Positions 34,647-43,826 of a stretch of 64,000 bases of DNA are shown here, piece after piece. Numbering within the stretch: the stretch's first letter is position 1; every line of letters starts with the position of its first letter. A model generated the notes under the pieces. It was not told the DNA's origin. It saw nothing but the letters and a program-made list of their open reading frames with translations, and did not search any database. The stretch comes from Anaerolineae bacterium (lineage in GTDB: Bacteria; Chloroflexota; Anaerolineae; Aggregatilineales; Phototrophicaceae): contig JALHOR010000006.1 in assembly GCA_022842885.1 (NCBI GenBank), positions 39,461 through 103,460 of the forward strand. Reading direction: 5' to 3'. A program made the position numbers and the translations under genes.

Positions 34647-34880
34647 TTATCGAGTGACATCATCCACCATATGCCCTAACTCAACCAATTGTGCCTTAAT
34701 CGTCTGAATCAACTCCGCGAGTGCTGGGTCGGCTTGCCGTTCCAACATATACAGCGCGAGTTTAAGTGCCATCACCCGGTTGCGAAAATCATGCTGAAAT
34801 TGGCTCATTTTCGCGGCGGTAGCTAAAGACAATACAGGCATGAGTTGGGTGGTGGTTTGGGTTTTGCGGTGTGCTAACAT
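34647..34880 (-). CDS. Small protein resembling an isolated histidine-kinase H-box helix
   Basis: A 77-residue, mostly helical protein. KMSQFQHDFRNRVMALKLAL recalls the H-box of sensor kinases (F-x-H-[DE]-F/L-R-N), and a second helix (LAELIQTIKAQLVELGHMVD) could complete a two-helix dimerisation and phosphotransfer unit. No ATP-binding domain follows. AAAGGGG lies 6 bases before the ATG at 34880; a longer reading frame to 35204 would run through the opposite gene and is rejected. Function is inferred only from this resemblance. Confidence 0.55.
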   Translation of the reverse strand: MLAHRKTQTTTQLMPVLSLATAAKMSQFQHDFRNRVMALKLALYMLERQADPALAELIQTIKAQLVELGHMVDDVTR

Positions 34881-34947
34881 GCTATTGCCCCTTTGTGAAC
34901 CATCAACCATAATAGTATATGAGATTTCAAAAACGTTCCGGTGTAAA

Positions 34948-35412
34948 AAAGTGATAAATTTTTTCCGTAATGTTGTGTTATGGATTATCATCTTATTCGT
35001 GATTATCGGCGCAATCGTGCTGCTGATATTCTTGATTCCGCGCGGCGGCGGCGATGCCTTTGTCGCGGATTTGCTGCGCTTGGATATTCCCGCGATGGAA
35101 GCGCGTTTGTGTGATGGCACAACGCTGACAGACATCACCGGTATTTTGAGTGCCAGCGGCGATAATTTGAGCGCGTTTTTGGCACAGGGACTCGGCGCAC
35201 CCATTGAACTGCCGGGGCGCGAGCAATTGTTGCAGGCACTATCGCCGGATGCCGCGTATTATCCTTTTACAGGCGCGTATGTTTTTCATGTGAAGTTAGT
35301 ACGCGAAATTGACATTCTCGGTTTTAAGCTGGCGGCGGGGCTGCGTTCCCCCGATTTTACGCTAACGATAGGGCATCCTACACCCTGGAGCGCGTGTGTG
35401 ATGGTTGGGTAG
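34948..35412 (+). CDS. Uncharacterised single-pass membrane protein
   Basis: A 154-residue protein with one N-terminal TM helix (VVLWIIILFVIIGAIVLLIF) and an extracytoplasmic domain of about 115 residues with two cysteines (MEARLCDGTTLTDITGIL and PWSACVMVG). No family recognised. The GTG at 34948 immediately before the TM is the preferred start; ATG 34876 is possible but overlaps the divergent small gene. Confidence 0.6.
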   Translation, partial: KVINFFRNVVLWIIILFVIIGAIVLLIFLIPRGGGDAFVADLLRLDIPAMEARLCDGTTLTDITGILSASGDNLSAFLAQGLGAPIELPGREQLLQALSPDAAYYPFTGAYVFHVKLVREIDILGFKLAAGLRSPDFTLTIGHPTPWSACVMVG

Positions 35413-35543
35413 TTATTAGGAGCATTAATCCTCAAGATCCGCTACAAGTTTTATATTACCAAAATCCCATTCTCCCCACCCGGCTTGCCATTTTCCGCTA
35501 TAATATGACCATGCTTAATATCCCGCAACGAAAGGGACGCGCT

Positions 35544-35942
35544 GTGAGCGATGAATTACAAGTGGGCATGACGGGCGAAAGCCACACAACAGTCACGAAT
35601 GATTTAACTGCCAAAAAAATGGGCAGCGGGTCTTTATTGGTGTATTCAACCCCGGCGATGATTGCTCTGATGGAAGCTGCCGCCGTAAATGCCATCGAAC
35701 CCTATTTGGCTGCCGGGCAAACAACGGTTGGCATTCAAATTGAAGTACGCCATATTTCAGCGTCGCCCGTGGGGGAGCAGGTGCGGGCAGAAGCGCAAGT
35801 GATGGCAGTGGAAGGCAAACGAGTTTTATTTGCTGTGCGGGCGTGGGATGAACAAGAAATGATTGGCGAAGGCAGCCACACCCGTTACCTGATTGATGAA
35901 GAAAAATTCATGGAGCGCGTGCAAAGCAACAGCCGCGAATGA
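35544..35942 (+). CDS. Hotdog-fold thioesterase (FlK-like)
   Basis: A 132-residue protein of the fluoroacetyl-CoA-thioesterase-like family. Marks: VYSTPAMIALMEAAAVNAIE (conserved Thr and Glu), GIQIEVRHISASPVGEQVRA (conserved His) and LFAVRAWDEQEMIGEGSHTR. The substrate is probably a short acyl-CoA; the family also includes proteins of unknown substrate. GTG start at 35544 has AAAGGGA 8 bases upstream; the longer frame from 35394 would overlap the previous gene. Confidence 0.88.
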   Translation: MSDELQVGMTGESHTTVTNDLTAKKMGSGSLLVYSTPAMIALMEAAAVNAIEPYLAAGQTTVGIQIEVRHISASPVGEQVRAEAQVMAVEGKRVLFAVRAWDEQEMIGEGSHTRYLIDEEKFMERVQSNSRE

Positions 35943-36056
35943 TGATTGCCCATCGGTTGCTAGGCTATCGCTGAACGCATGCTAGGCAAACATTGACATC
36001 ACATCATATTTTTGCCATGCTCTAAGCATCTTTTTTGCGATTTGGGAGAATGGCTC

Positions 36057-38531
36057 ATGCTTAAACGATTGTCTTGTTTTGTTCTGCTATGGGTGGTATC
36101 TATCACCGTTGTATACGCACAAGATGCGCCCCGCGTTGTTGTAGAGGCGGCGGTTGCCGCTGCGAATCGGGTTATCCCCACTTTGGGGCGTCCGGCAAGC
36201 TGGAGTTGGGCATTGGAGGGCGAAACGCGCAGCAGCAATCTGGGCTGTCCGTTGGCGCAAGGCACCGATTTAGGGCGCAGCATTACCCCTTACAAAATTA
36301 CCCTCATTTATACATCGGGTTCTTATGTCGTCTATGTATCGGCAGATGGCACGCTAACGCAGCCTTGCGATGCCAAATTTGGGACGAACACCACCGCTGG
36401 CGCTGCCGTTACTTGTACAGTGACAACGGCTTTGACGGCGGTCACGGTACGCACCGCGCCGGATGCCAACAGCACGGTTGTGAACGCCAATCCTTTTACC
36501 AATGGCAGCGGCACTGCCACGCGCCGCACCGCCGATGGCGCTTGGTACGAAGTGCGCTTGCCGGATAATACGGTGGGTTGGATTGCCAGCACAGGCATTA
36601 ATGCTGCCCCAGAATGCCAAGGGCTGGTGGTGGTAACGGTTTCTGGCGGCGGCGTGACGGGTGGCGCTTCGACCTGTGGTTTAAGCCCCAAAAATCCCAC
36701 AACGACCATTCGCCAAATTCCCGATTTTAATGGCATCGCGCTCACGGATACTGCCTTCACGAATAATGCTGCTACGGCGATTGGGCGTACCAGCGATAAT
36801 TTATGGTATCAAGTGCGGACGTTAAGCGGCGGTATCGGTTGGATTTACGCGCAAGATGTGAATACCACGGGCAATTGTGCCGCCATGCCCATCACCGCCT
36901 CCAATGACCCCAATGCCGTCCGCAGTGCCTGTTATATCTCGCCTGCTGATGCTTTCTCCAATGTGCGCGAAAAACCGAATACCGACGCCAAACAAGTAGA
37001 CCAAATTTTTGAAGGCAGTTCGTGGCAAGTGTTCGGGCGCAATACGGAAGGGACATGGTATTTTATCAACCCCGGTTGGGTGGCTGGCACAGTGGTTACC
37101 ACTTCCGGCGATTGCAGCCGTATTCCATTGACCGATAATGCCATTGGCACGGGCAGCGCCTCACCGAGTTTGATAGGGGCATCGTTTGAATGCCCGCCCG
37201 GTTTTGCGGGGTATATGCCACCGCGCCTTTCGATTGGGGCAGCGCGGGCGCGAGTCGCTGATGGCAATATCCCCAATCGTATCCGCACCGAGCCATCGGT
37301 GAATGGGGCTTTTGTGGTAGATGCCCAGCCCGGACGCACTTTTGATGAAGTTTTAGATGGTCCCGCATGTTCTGGTACCTATGTTTGGTGGTTGGTGGAA
37401 TTGGATGGGGTGGTGGGTTGGACTGCCGAATCCGATGCCAATATCCAAGAATATTTCCTGATTCCGTTAAATCCAGCGGGAACGCCCACTACACCCGTCA
37501 CCACGGTTATCACCGCCCCCGCACAGCCCACGCCCGGCAGCGATACTGCAACGGGAGGTGTGCCATTTTTGACGCTGCCTATCGAAAATAGTGCTGGCAT
37601 TGCCTTTAACGCTGATACCAACGGGTTATTCGTGCTTGCGCCGGACGAAGACAGCACCATCATCAGTTTATGGTCAATCCCGGATGGCGAACAAGCAGGT
37701 GCGGTCGAAGTTGCCGATGCTTTTGCCCAACGGGTGACGCTGAATCCTGATGGCGATGTGGTTTTTATCACGCTGCCCTTTAACACCGGTTCTGGCACAC
37801 CGGTACGCGGCACATTGTTTACATTGGCGGCGGCAACGTTAGAACAGGGTGCAACCTTCATCAATTTGCCGCCATCAGGCATTGTAGATTTTAACAGTGA
37901 TGGCAGTTTCTTCGTGACAACAGGCTGTGCCAACGCCAACGAAGACCCGGCGGGCTGCACCACCGGGCAAGTTGAATTGTGGAATGCCGCTGAAGGTGTG
38001 CCAGTACGCTTGCAACCTGCCCACCCGACAATTCCGTTTGATGCCGTCTTTAGCCCGGATGATAATGTGATTGCTTCGGTCAGTGTGGATGGCATACAGT
38101 TATGGAACACCCAATCGGGTGCCTTTCTGAACGCTTTTGCCAACGATAAAATCACGGGCAACGTGCTGTTCAGCAGTGATAGCACAAAACTTATTTATGC
38201 TGTGTGTACTGTGCGTGCCGAACAAGCCTGCTCACAGGGCGATGTGCTAATCCAAGATAGTGCCACTGGCACGGTGGCATTGACACTCAGCGGGCATACC
38301 AACCAGATTCAACAGCTTGCCCTGAGCGCCGATGGCAAACAAATCGCCTCTGCAAGTTTGGATGGCACAGTCAAATTGTGGGATGCTGCGACTGGAACGC
38401 TCTTGCAGACCTTTAGTGCCAGCCCACAAGGTGCGAACTATGTTGCGTTTAGCGCCGATGGCACCTTGTTGGCGACAAGCACCAGCGATGGCAAAGTCAT
38501 CATCTGGCAAATCGGCGGTTCAGTGGGTTAA
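36057..38531 (+). CDS. Secreted protein: GCP-domain, SH3b repeats and WD40 propeller
   Basis: An 824-residue secreted protein. After the signal peptide (LSCFVLLWVVSITVVYAQDA) comes a unit like those in the lipoprotein at 6443 (WSWALEGETRSSNLGCPLAQ, then YKITLIYTSGSYVVYVSADG). Then at least three SH3b-like units follow, each with cysteine borders, e.g. TVRTAPDANSTVVNANPF...WYEVRLPDNTVGWI and NVREKPNTDAKQVDQIFEGS. A Pro/Thr linker leads to a C-terminal WD40 domain (QLALSADGKQIASASLDGTV, KLWDAATGTLLQTF). GGGAGA before ATG 36057. Likely an envelope scaffold or binding protein; ligand unknown. Confidence 0.8.
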   Translation: MLKRLSCFVLLWVVSITVVYAQDAPRVVVEAAVAAANRVIPTLGRPASWSWALEGETRSSNLGCPLAQGTDLGRSITPYKITLIYTSGSYVVYVSADGTLTQPCDAKFGTNTTAGAAVTCTVTTALTAVTVRTAPDANSTVVNANPFTNGSGTATRRTADGAWYEVRLPDNTVGWIASTGINAAPECQGLVVVTVSGGGVTGGASTCGLSPKNPTTTIRQIPDFNGIALTDTAFTNNAATAIGRTSDNLWYQVRTLSGGIGWIYAQDVNTTGNCAAMPITASNDPNAVRSACYISPADAFSNVREKPNTDAKQVDQIFEGSSWQVFGRNTEGTWYFINPGWVAGTVVTTSGDCSRIPLTDNAIGTGSASPSLIGASFECPPGFAGYMPPRLSIGAARARVADGNIPNRIRTEPSVNGAFVVDAQPGRTFDEVLDGPACSGTYVWWLVELDGVVGWTAESDANIQEYFLIPLNPAGTPTTPVTTVITAPAQPTPGSDTATGGVPFLTLPIENSAGIAFNADTNGLFVLAPDEDSTIISLWSIPDGEQAGAVEVADAFAQRVTLNPDGDVVFITLPFNTGSGTPVRGTLFTLAAATLEQGATFINLPPSGIVDFNSDGSFFVTTGCANANEDPAGCTTGQVELWNAAEGVPVRLQPAHPTIPFDAVFSPDDNVIASVSVDGIQLWNTQSGAFLNAFANDKITGNVLFSSDSTKLIYAVCTVRAEQACSQGDVLIQDSATGTVALTLSGHTNQIQQLALSADGKQIASASLDGTVKLWDAATGTLLQTFSASPQGANYVAFSADGTLLATSTSDGKVIIWQIGGSVG

Positions 38532-38590
38532 TTAAACATAGGGGGCGAAGATGCCCCCTACCCAAATTTTATCTCCTGCGTCAAATTCAG

Positions 38591-38596
38591 TATAAT
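38591..38596 (+). promoter_or_regulatory. TATAAT -10 element, putative
   Basis: TATAAT lies 37 bases before the ATG at 38633. No convincing -35 box is seen at the right spacing. Confidence 0.3.
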
Positions 38597-38632
38597 AGGC
38601 GACATCGTCACGTTGAGACTTGGTGAAGCCTT

Positions 38633-40633
38633 ATGCCTGTTGCCCATGAAGCGTTTATTCGGCGCGTGCCATTTTTCCAGAATTTGCCGCCGCATTTGTT
38701 AGAACCGGTTGCCCAAGCCTTTGAATTTCGGCGTTATAACCCCGGCGAAGTGCTATTCCGGCAAGGAGCCGCCACACGCGGCATGTTTTTATTGCTAGAA
38801 GGGCGCGGAGTCCTGACGCAAACCGGGACAGATGGCGTGCAGCGGCAGTTGGGTGTCATCCAAGCCGGACAATACATCAATCATGAAGCCTTGTTCCGCG
38901 ATGGCATCGAATCCGCCTCCCTTCATGCCATGCAGCCGATTTCGGTCTTATTTTTGGCGCGGCGCAATATGGTGGCACTGCTGGCACATTATCCCGATTT
39001 GGGCGGGATGATGGGCATCAAAGAAGTGGCTCCGCTGTATACTGACCAATTCAAAACCAAGCGCGAAGGCGAAGAAACGCTGCTCAAAATTCGCCGCCAT
39101 TGGTGGGCATATGTGCGCTGGCTGCCGCTGCCGCTGTTAATGATGGTGGGGTTGGGCTTTTTGGGCTTGCTGATACCGGCGCTGCGGGCGCCCTTGTTGG
39201 CATTGGCGTTGTTCGTGCCGGGCGTCATCATGGTTTATCTGTACGCTGAATGGGCGAATGACCAAATTATCATCACTGACCAACGGCTGATTCGCATCAC
39301 GCGCACCATTTTGACCCTCAGCGAAGTGGTCAACGAAATCAAAATAGACAGCATCCAAGAAGCCAATGCCGAAGTGCCGCCGGGCGACCCCTTTGCCCTC
39401 TTGTTCAATTATGGCATTGTCGAAATTAAAACGGCGGGCGAAGCGGGCAATTTTTTTCTGGATTTTATCCCCAACCCAGATGCTGTGCAGGAACTCATCA
39501 TCTATGACCGCAGCATCCGTAAAGCTGCAATGAACGCCAAAGAACAGCACAACATGCGCCAAGAAGTGCAGCAGTGGATGCAAGGCAGTGGACAGCCCGC
39601 GCCTGTCAACAATCAACCTAAACCCCCCGCCACCAACCAACCGATTGCCACAGGACCGCTGCAAATGGTGTTCGATACGCCTGAAGGCAGAGTTTATCGG
39701 CGGCATTGGTTTGTGTGGCTGCGGAGTGCGTTTGTGCCATGCCTGTTTTTGCTGGTGGGCGGCGTCATTTTTTTGCTGGATTTATTTAACCCGACGTTCC
39801 AAAATTTGGGTGTCATTGGTTGGGCGGCAGGCTTGGTCTTTTTCCTGATTGGGGCGCTCTGGTTCGCCTATGCCGATTGGGATTGGCGCAATGATTATAT
39901 GCTCGTTAGTGATACGACGGTGACGATTATTCATCAGCGCCCGCTGTGGTTGCAAAATGAGCGCGATAAGGTGCTGCTGAAACAAGTGGATAATGTTGTC
40001 GCAGAGACGACGGGCATTTTCCAGCGGTTGTTCGGCTATGGCAATTTGCGCTTGTCGTTGATTGGCGCTGACCAATACAAAATGTTCAATCGCGTGCCAC
40101 ATCCTTTAAAAATCCAAGCCGATATTACGACGCGGCAGGCACGCCTAAAAAAGCGCGATGATGAAGAACGCGATAAACAAGAACGCCAACGCCTGAGCGA
40201 ATATTTTTCCATCTATCATCAGATGCAGGGGGGGCAGCCGCAGTATTATCCACCGGGGCAACCTGTGATGTATCCACAGCAGCCCACGCGCCCGCCCGCT
40301 GTGCCATCGGCTGGCACGGGCAATCAGCCGCCCGTTGCCCCGGCATATGGGGCGCAGAATGCCCCCGTACAACGCCAAAATCCCGTACCGCCGGCTGTTC
40401 CCGGCGTGCCAAGCGTGAATGCGTCGCCAGCCAGCAGCACCCCCGGTTATGACCGCAATCGCCCACCGAATATTGGCGCACAGCGTCCTACTATGTCGCC
40501 CGGTGTGCCTTACGCGCCCACGCCGGGTAAACCGCCGGTCGTGCCGCGCCATAAATTGGAAGGTGATGACCCGGCGAACCGGTCGGATTCGGGGCGTCCG
40601 CCGCGTTTCCCGCGCCGTAACGTTTCGGAGTAA
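38633..40633 (+). CDS. Membrane protein: cyclic-nucleotide-binding domain plus two bPH domains
   Basis: A 666-residue protein. Residues ~10-130: a CNB/Crp-type sensor (FRRYNPGEVLFRQGAATRGM, FLLLEGRGVLTQTGTDGVQ). Two TM helices follow (~165-205), then a bacterial PH-like domain (DQIIITDQRLIRITRTILTL, KIDSIQEANAEVPPGDPF). Residues ~305-350 are a Pro/Gln linker, then two more TM helices and a second bPH domain (DYMLVSDTTVTIIHQRPLWL, FGYGNLRLSLIGADQYKMF). The last ~150 residues are Pro/Gln-rich and disordered. The CNB domain suggests ligand-gated control, for instance by cyclic nucleotides; the RAA phosphate pocket is not clear, so binding is uncertain. Confidence 0.8.
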   Translation: MPVAHEAFIRRVPFFQNLPPHLLEPVAQAFEFRRYNPGEVLFRQGAATRGMFLLLEGRGVLTQTGTDGVQRQLGVIQAGQYINHEALFRDGIESASLHAMQPISVLFLARRNMVALLAHYPDLGGMMGIKEVAPLYTDQFKTKREGEETLLKIRRHWWAYVRWLPLPLLMMVGLGFLGLLIPALRAPLLALALFVPGVIMVYLYAEWANDQIIITDQRLIRITRTILTLSEVVNEIKIDSIQEANAEVPPGDPFALLFNYGIVEIKTAGEAGNFFLDFIPNPDAVQELIIYDRSIRKAAMNAKEQHNMRQEVQQWMQGSGQPAPVNNQPKPPATNQPIATGPLQMVFDTPEGRVYRRHWFVWLRSAFVPCLFLLVGGVIFLLDLFNPTFQNLGVIGWAAGLVFFLIGALWFAYADWDWRNDYMLVSDTTVTIIHQRPLWLQNERDKVLLKQVDNVVAETTGIFQRLFGYGNLRLSLIGADQYKMFNRVPHPLKIQADITTRQARLKKRDDEERDKQERQRLSEYFSIYHQMQGGQPQYYPPGQPVMYPQQPTRPPAVPSAGTGNQPPVAPAYGAQNAPVQRQNPVPPAVPGVPSVNASPASSTPGYDRNRPPNIGAQRPTMSPGVPYAPTPGKPPVVPRHKLEGDDPANRSDSGRPPRFPRRNVSE

Positions 40634-40726
40634 CTATCGTTTTCTTTACGTTTGTTTTTTATAATACGCGGTATCATTGAAAGTGGTTAAAAACACACCA
40701 TACTTATCGAAGGATATAATACACCC

Positions 40727-41098
40727 ATGCCGTTCCAGACCTACTGGATAGATGAACCCTACATCATGGTCACAGAATACGTTGGACGCATCCACGCCGG
40801 GGATATTGAGATGAACATGCTGGAACTTTCCGGGATTATCCAGTATCAGCCGGTCTATGTCGCGCTCGATTTTGCCCGTGCCGAAGCTGTGCCAGTGCGC
40901 TTTTTTGAATTATCATCGCCTTCACAAATTATCAGCCATCCCAATACGCGCTGGTTTGTGGTGGTGAATCCCAAAAATGATACGTCGCGTACAACGCGCT
41001 TATTGACGGGCGATAAGGTCAAGGTGTTTAATGACCGCAAATCAGCAGTGGCATTTTTGCGGGGCATGGTACGCCTTGATGCCGATGCCCTGACGTAA
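40727..41098 (+). CDS. STAS-like small protein, paralogue 1 of 3
   Basis: A 123-residue protein with alternating strands and helices: MPFQTYWIDEPYIMVTEYVG, VYVALDFARAEAVPVRFFEL, NTRWFVVVNPKNDTSRTTRL and KVFNDRKSAVAFLRGMV. The layout (two short strands, helix, strand ending in DFA, long helix, strand, helix) resembles STAS/SpoIIAA-like folds. Two others of this type lie at 49703 and 63263. Role unknown; such proteins often act as modulators of kinases. No conserved Ser/Thr phosphosite is obvious. Confidence 0.55.
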   Translation: MPFQTYWIDEPYIMVTEYVGRIHAGDIEMNMLELSGIIQYQPVYVALDFARAEAVPVRFFELSSPSQIISHPNTRWFVVVNPKNDTSRTTRLLTGDKVKVFNDRKSAVAFLRGMVRLDADALT

Positions 41099-41125
41099 GA
41101 ACCTGTCCGAAACATAAAATTTTCC

Positions 41126-41154
41126 GTAAGGGCGAGACCTATCTCATCCCTTAT
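41126..41154. repeat. Hairpin repeat GTAAGGGCGAGACC...TCCCTTAT
   Basis: Imperfect palindrome between the STAS-like gene and def, preceded by ATAAAATTTTCC, so it resembles element A in reverse orientation (TTTTCCGTA flank). Confidence 0.5.
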
Positions 41155-41200
41155 GGATATTGGCTAATTCAACGAAAATTAAGACGAGAACAAGAATCAC

Positions 41201-41731
41201 ATGGCACTTTTGAATATTATCCAACCGGATAACCCGATTTTGCGGAAAAAAGCGGTGCGGGTGACGACCTTCACCGATAAAAAATTCCAAAAATTGATTG
41301 ATGACATGGTGGAAACCATGATTGCCGCACCCGGCGTTGGGTTGGCTGCGCCGCAGGTGGCGGTCAGCCAACGCCTGATTGTGGTGCGTTTGCCGGATGC
41401 CACCGAAGAAGACCGCGAAGAATATGGCGATAAAGCGGGTGTGGTGTATGCTGTCGCCAACCCCAAAATCATCAAAGCCAGCAAAGAGAAGGTCAAAGGC
41501 GTGGAAGGCTGTTTATCGCTGCCGGGCTTATTGGGCGACGTAGAACGCCATGAGATGGTGGTTGTTACCGGGCAAGACCGTCACGGCAAAGAGTTTCGCA
41601 TCAAAGCCGAAGGTTGGTTAGCGCGGGTCTTCCAACATGAAATTGACCATTTGGATGGTGTGTTATTCACTGATAGAACCGATGATGTGTGGGAGCCAAA
41701 AGACGAGGACGAACCCGAACCACAGGGGTAG
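41201..41731 (+). CDS. def: Peptide deformylase
   Basis: A 176-residue Fe/Zn-dependent peptide deformylase that removes the formyl group from nascent proteins. The three motifs are present: GVGLAAPQVAV (motif 1), EGCLSLPGLLG (motif 2, Cys ligand) and QHEIDHLDGVLF (motif 3, HExxH-type, His ligands). A C-terminal acidic tail (DEDEPEPQG) follows. The DUF4058 gene begins 19 bases later on the same strand. Confidence 0.96.
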   Translation: MALLNIIQPDNPILRKKAVRVTTFTDKKFQKLIDDMVETMIAAPGVGLAAPQVAVSQRLIVVRLPDATEEDREEYGDKAGVVYAVANPKIIKASKEKVKGVEGCLSLPGLLGDVERHEMVVVTGQDRHGKEFRIKAEGWLARVFQHEIDHLDGVLFTDRTDDVWEPKDEDEPEPQG

Positions 41732-41749
41732 TCCGAATAGGAGTTCGCT

Positions 41750-42622
41750 ATGACGCTCCAAAATCGTTATCTGGGCATCAATCCGCATTTGAACAGCCTG
41801 CTCCAGACGCCGGGAACGCCCGAACAACCGGCGCTCTGGATGACCTTCCACAATCGCCATATCACCCACATTTGCGATTTTTTGAATCAACAACTGCCCA
41901 CACATTACATGGCATTGTCCGAACAATCGCTGCAAACACGCGGCATTGAACCGGGTGGCGATATTGTGATTCGCAATCTAGAACCGGATGTGAGCATTTT
42001 TCGGCAAAGCAGCGGGCAAGCTGTCGCCGTCGCTATGTCGCCTATCCCGGTCTGGCAAGGCAAATTAATCCGTATGATTGAGCCTGTGCGCCGCCTAACA
42101 GCAGTGGTGGTACGCGAAGTGGAAAAACCGGGTATTTTGGGGCAATTGGTCGCCCGCATTGAATTGTTATCGCCCGCCAATAAACGCGGTGGCAGCGATT
42201 ATCGTGCCTATCTTATCCGACGCAGCGAAGCGATTCAGAGCAATCTCCCTCTCATTGAGATTGATTATTTGCACGAGATTCCATCCCTGCTGCCGGATTT
42301 GCCCCTCTATCCCCACGAAATCAATGCCTATCCCTACAGCATTGCCGTTCATGACCCACGCCCAATGTGGGAAGAAGGCGAAAGCCGCGTTTATGGTTTT
42401 CATGTGGACGAAAAAATAGCGCCATTTTTGCTGCCGCTGGCAGAAGATGACGCCCTCATTTTTGACCTAACACCTGTGTACCAGCATACCTTTGAGAATG
42501 GACGTTGGGCTAATTTGGTGGATTACAGCGTGTTACCCGCCCGTTTTGAAACGTACAGTCTCGCTGACCAAACCCGCATTCACCAAAAAATGGCAAGCAT
42601 CGCGCAGGAAACGGGCAATTAA
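41750..42622 (+). CDS. DUF4058 family protein
   Basis: A 290-residue protein of DUF4058. Marks: NRYLGINPHLNSLL at the start, MTFHNRHITHICDFLNQQLP, the central VVREVEKPGILGQLVARIEL with LLSPANKRGG and EIDYLHEIPSLLPDLP, and the helical YAYSIAVHD-like stretch (YPYSIAVHDPRPMWEEGESR). Unknown function; the LLSPANK patch resembles restriction-endonuclease-like cores only loosely. GGAG precedes the ATG. It converges with the WD40 lipoprotein gene, leaving a single base between the two stops. Confidence 0.85.
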   Translation: MTLQNRYLGINPHLNSLLQTPGTPEQPALWMTFHNRHITHICDFLNQQLPTHYMALSEQSLQTRGIEPGGDIVIRNLEPDVSIFRQSSGQAVAVAMSPIPVWQGKLIRMIEPVRRLTAVVVREVEKPGILGQLVARIELLSPANKRGGSDYRAYLIRRSEAIQSNLPLIEIDYLHEIPSLLPDLPLYPHEINAYPYSIAVHDPRPMWEEGESRVYGFHVDEKIAPFLLPLAEDDALIFDLTPVYQHTFENGRWANLVDYSVLPARFETYSLADQTRIHQKMASIAQETGN

Positions 42623-42623
42623 A

Positions 42624-43826
42624 CTAATTTCCCGCTGGCACGCCCCACACAAACACTGACCCGGTTGCCTCAAACAATGCCAAGGTAAACCCATCTGGCG
42701 ACCATGCGACATCGGTAATGCGTGCCGACGGCACTGCCAACGTTGTGCGCGGGATACTTTCTTCGGTTAAGCCTGCCAGATTCCAGAGCGTGACATTTTG
42801 TTCAAAAACGGATGTGACCATCAGCGTGCTATCCGGCGAAAACGCGACCGAGACGCGCAGCCCTTTGGCATCAGGAATGCGCCACACCACATTCCCATTT
42901 CTAGGACTCCACAAAACCATATCGGCATCGCCCCCGGCAGTGACCAGCAAGCCACCATTGGGCGAATATTTCAGAAAATGGTCAGCGCCATTCAGTTGAA
43001 ATTCCAGATTATTTTGGCGCTCACCTGTTGCCACATCCCATAATAGCAAGCTCTGTAATGTTGCCGCCGCCATTTGGCTGCCATCGGGCGAAAAAGTGGC
43101 TTGAACGAAGGGGTCGCCGCCGAACCATAATTCCTGTAACACCGTGCGCTGCTGCCAATCCCAAATTTTGATGATGTAATCTTGGGCAATGGTGGCTAAT
43201 GTTTTGCCATCGGGGCTAAAAAATACACGGTCAATCTCGCTATCGGCGGCTTGCAGCGTGACCAACGATGTGCGTTCCAGCGGATTCCAAACGCGCACAG
43301 TGCCATCGGTGCCGCCCACTGCCAATAAGCCGGATTCGGCGTGAACATCATTGCGTCCGTTAAAGGTCTCTAATGCCAGAAAATCAGTCTTTTGTCCGCC
43401 AGTTTCGCTGAATACCAACACAACGCCTTCATTGGTTAGCCCATACAGTTCGGTTTTATCGGGCGAAAAACCCAAGCGCATGACGGTACGGCGCGAGATG
43501 TTGTTGAGCAGTGCGCCATCAATTAAATCCCATGTCATCGAAAATTCGTTACTCAACGCCGCCAAGCGCGTGCCATCTGGTGAAAACACATACTGAAAAA
43601 TACTGCTCTGCGAGCCGACAGGACTTTCTAAGTTGCCCAAATACGCGATTTGGTTCACGTTCTGCGTGGTGATGCGCTGCGCGGCTTCTTGATATTCGGG
43701 TGCGGGTAAATTAATCGGGGCAGCATTTGCCGTGGGACCCGCTTCTAACGCCGGGGTAGGCGCAGCGGACGTGCCACATGCCGCTAAGAATAAAATGACG
43801 CCCCACACAATGAGTTTATTCACCAT
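42624..43826 (-). CDS. WD40-repeat lipoprotein
   Basis: A 400-residue lipoprotein: lipobox LFLAACGTSA, Pro/Ala-rich linker, then WD40-type repeats (SPDGTRLAALSNEFSMTWDL, LAVGGTDGTVRVWNPLE, FSPDGKTLATIAQDYIIKIW, LVTAGGDADMVLWSPRNGN). A seven-blade propeller outside the membrane is likely. It overlaps the end of the kinase gene at 43816 by 11 bases, so both are probably translated from one mRNA and may work together as kinase and surface sensor. Confidence 0.88.
   Translation of the reverse strand: MVNKLIVWGVILFLAACGTSAAPTPALEAGPTANAAPINLPAPEYQEAAQRITTQNVNQIAYLGNLESPVGSQSSIFQYVFSPDGTRLAALSNEFSMTWDLIDGALLNNISRRTVMRLGFSPDKTELYGLTNEGVVLVFSETGGQKTDFLALETFNGRNDVHAESGLLAVGGTDGTVRVWNPLERTSLVTLQAADSEIDRVFFSPDGKTLATIAQDYIIKIWDWQQRTVLQELWFGGDPFVQATFSPDGSQMAAATLQSLLLWDVATGERQNNLEFQLNGADHFLKYSPNGGLLVTAGGDADMVLWSPRNGNVVWRIPDAKGLRVSVAFSPDSTLMVTSVFEQNVTLWNLAGLTEESIPRTTLAVPSARITDVAWSPDGFTLALFEATGSVFVWGVPAGN

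Noticed and set aside
34881..35204. Long N-terminal extension of the small H-box protein
   Set aside because: It is antisense to the TM helix gene at 34948 and low in coding character; the ATG at 34880 has a good ribosome site.
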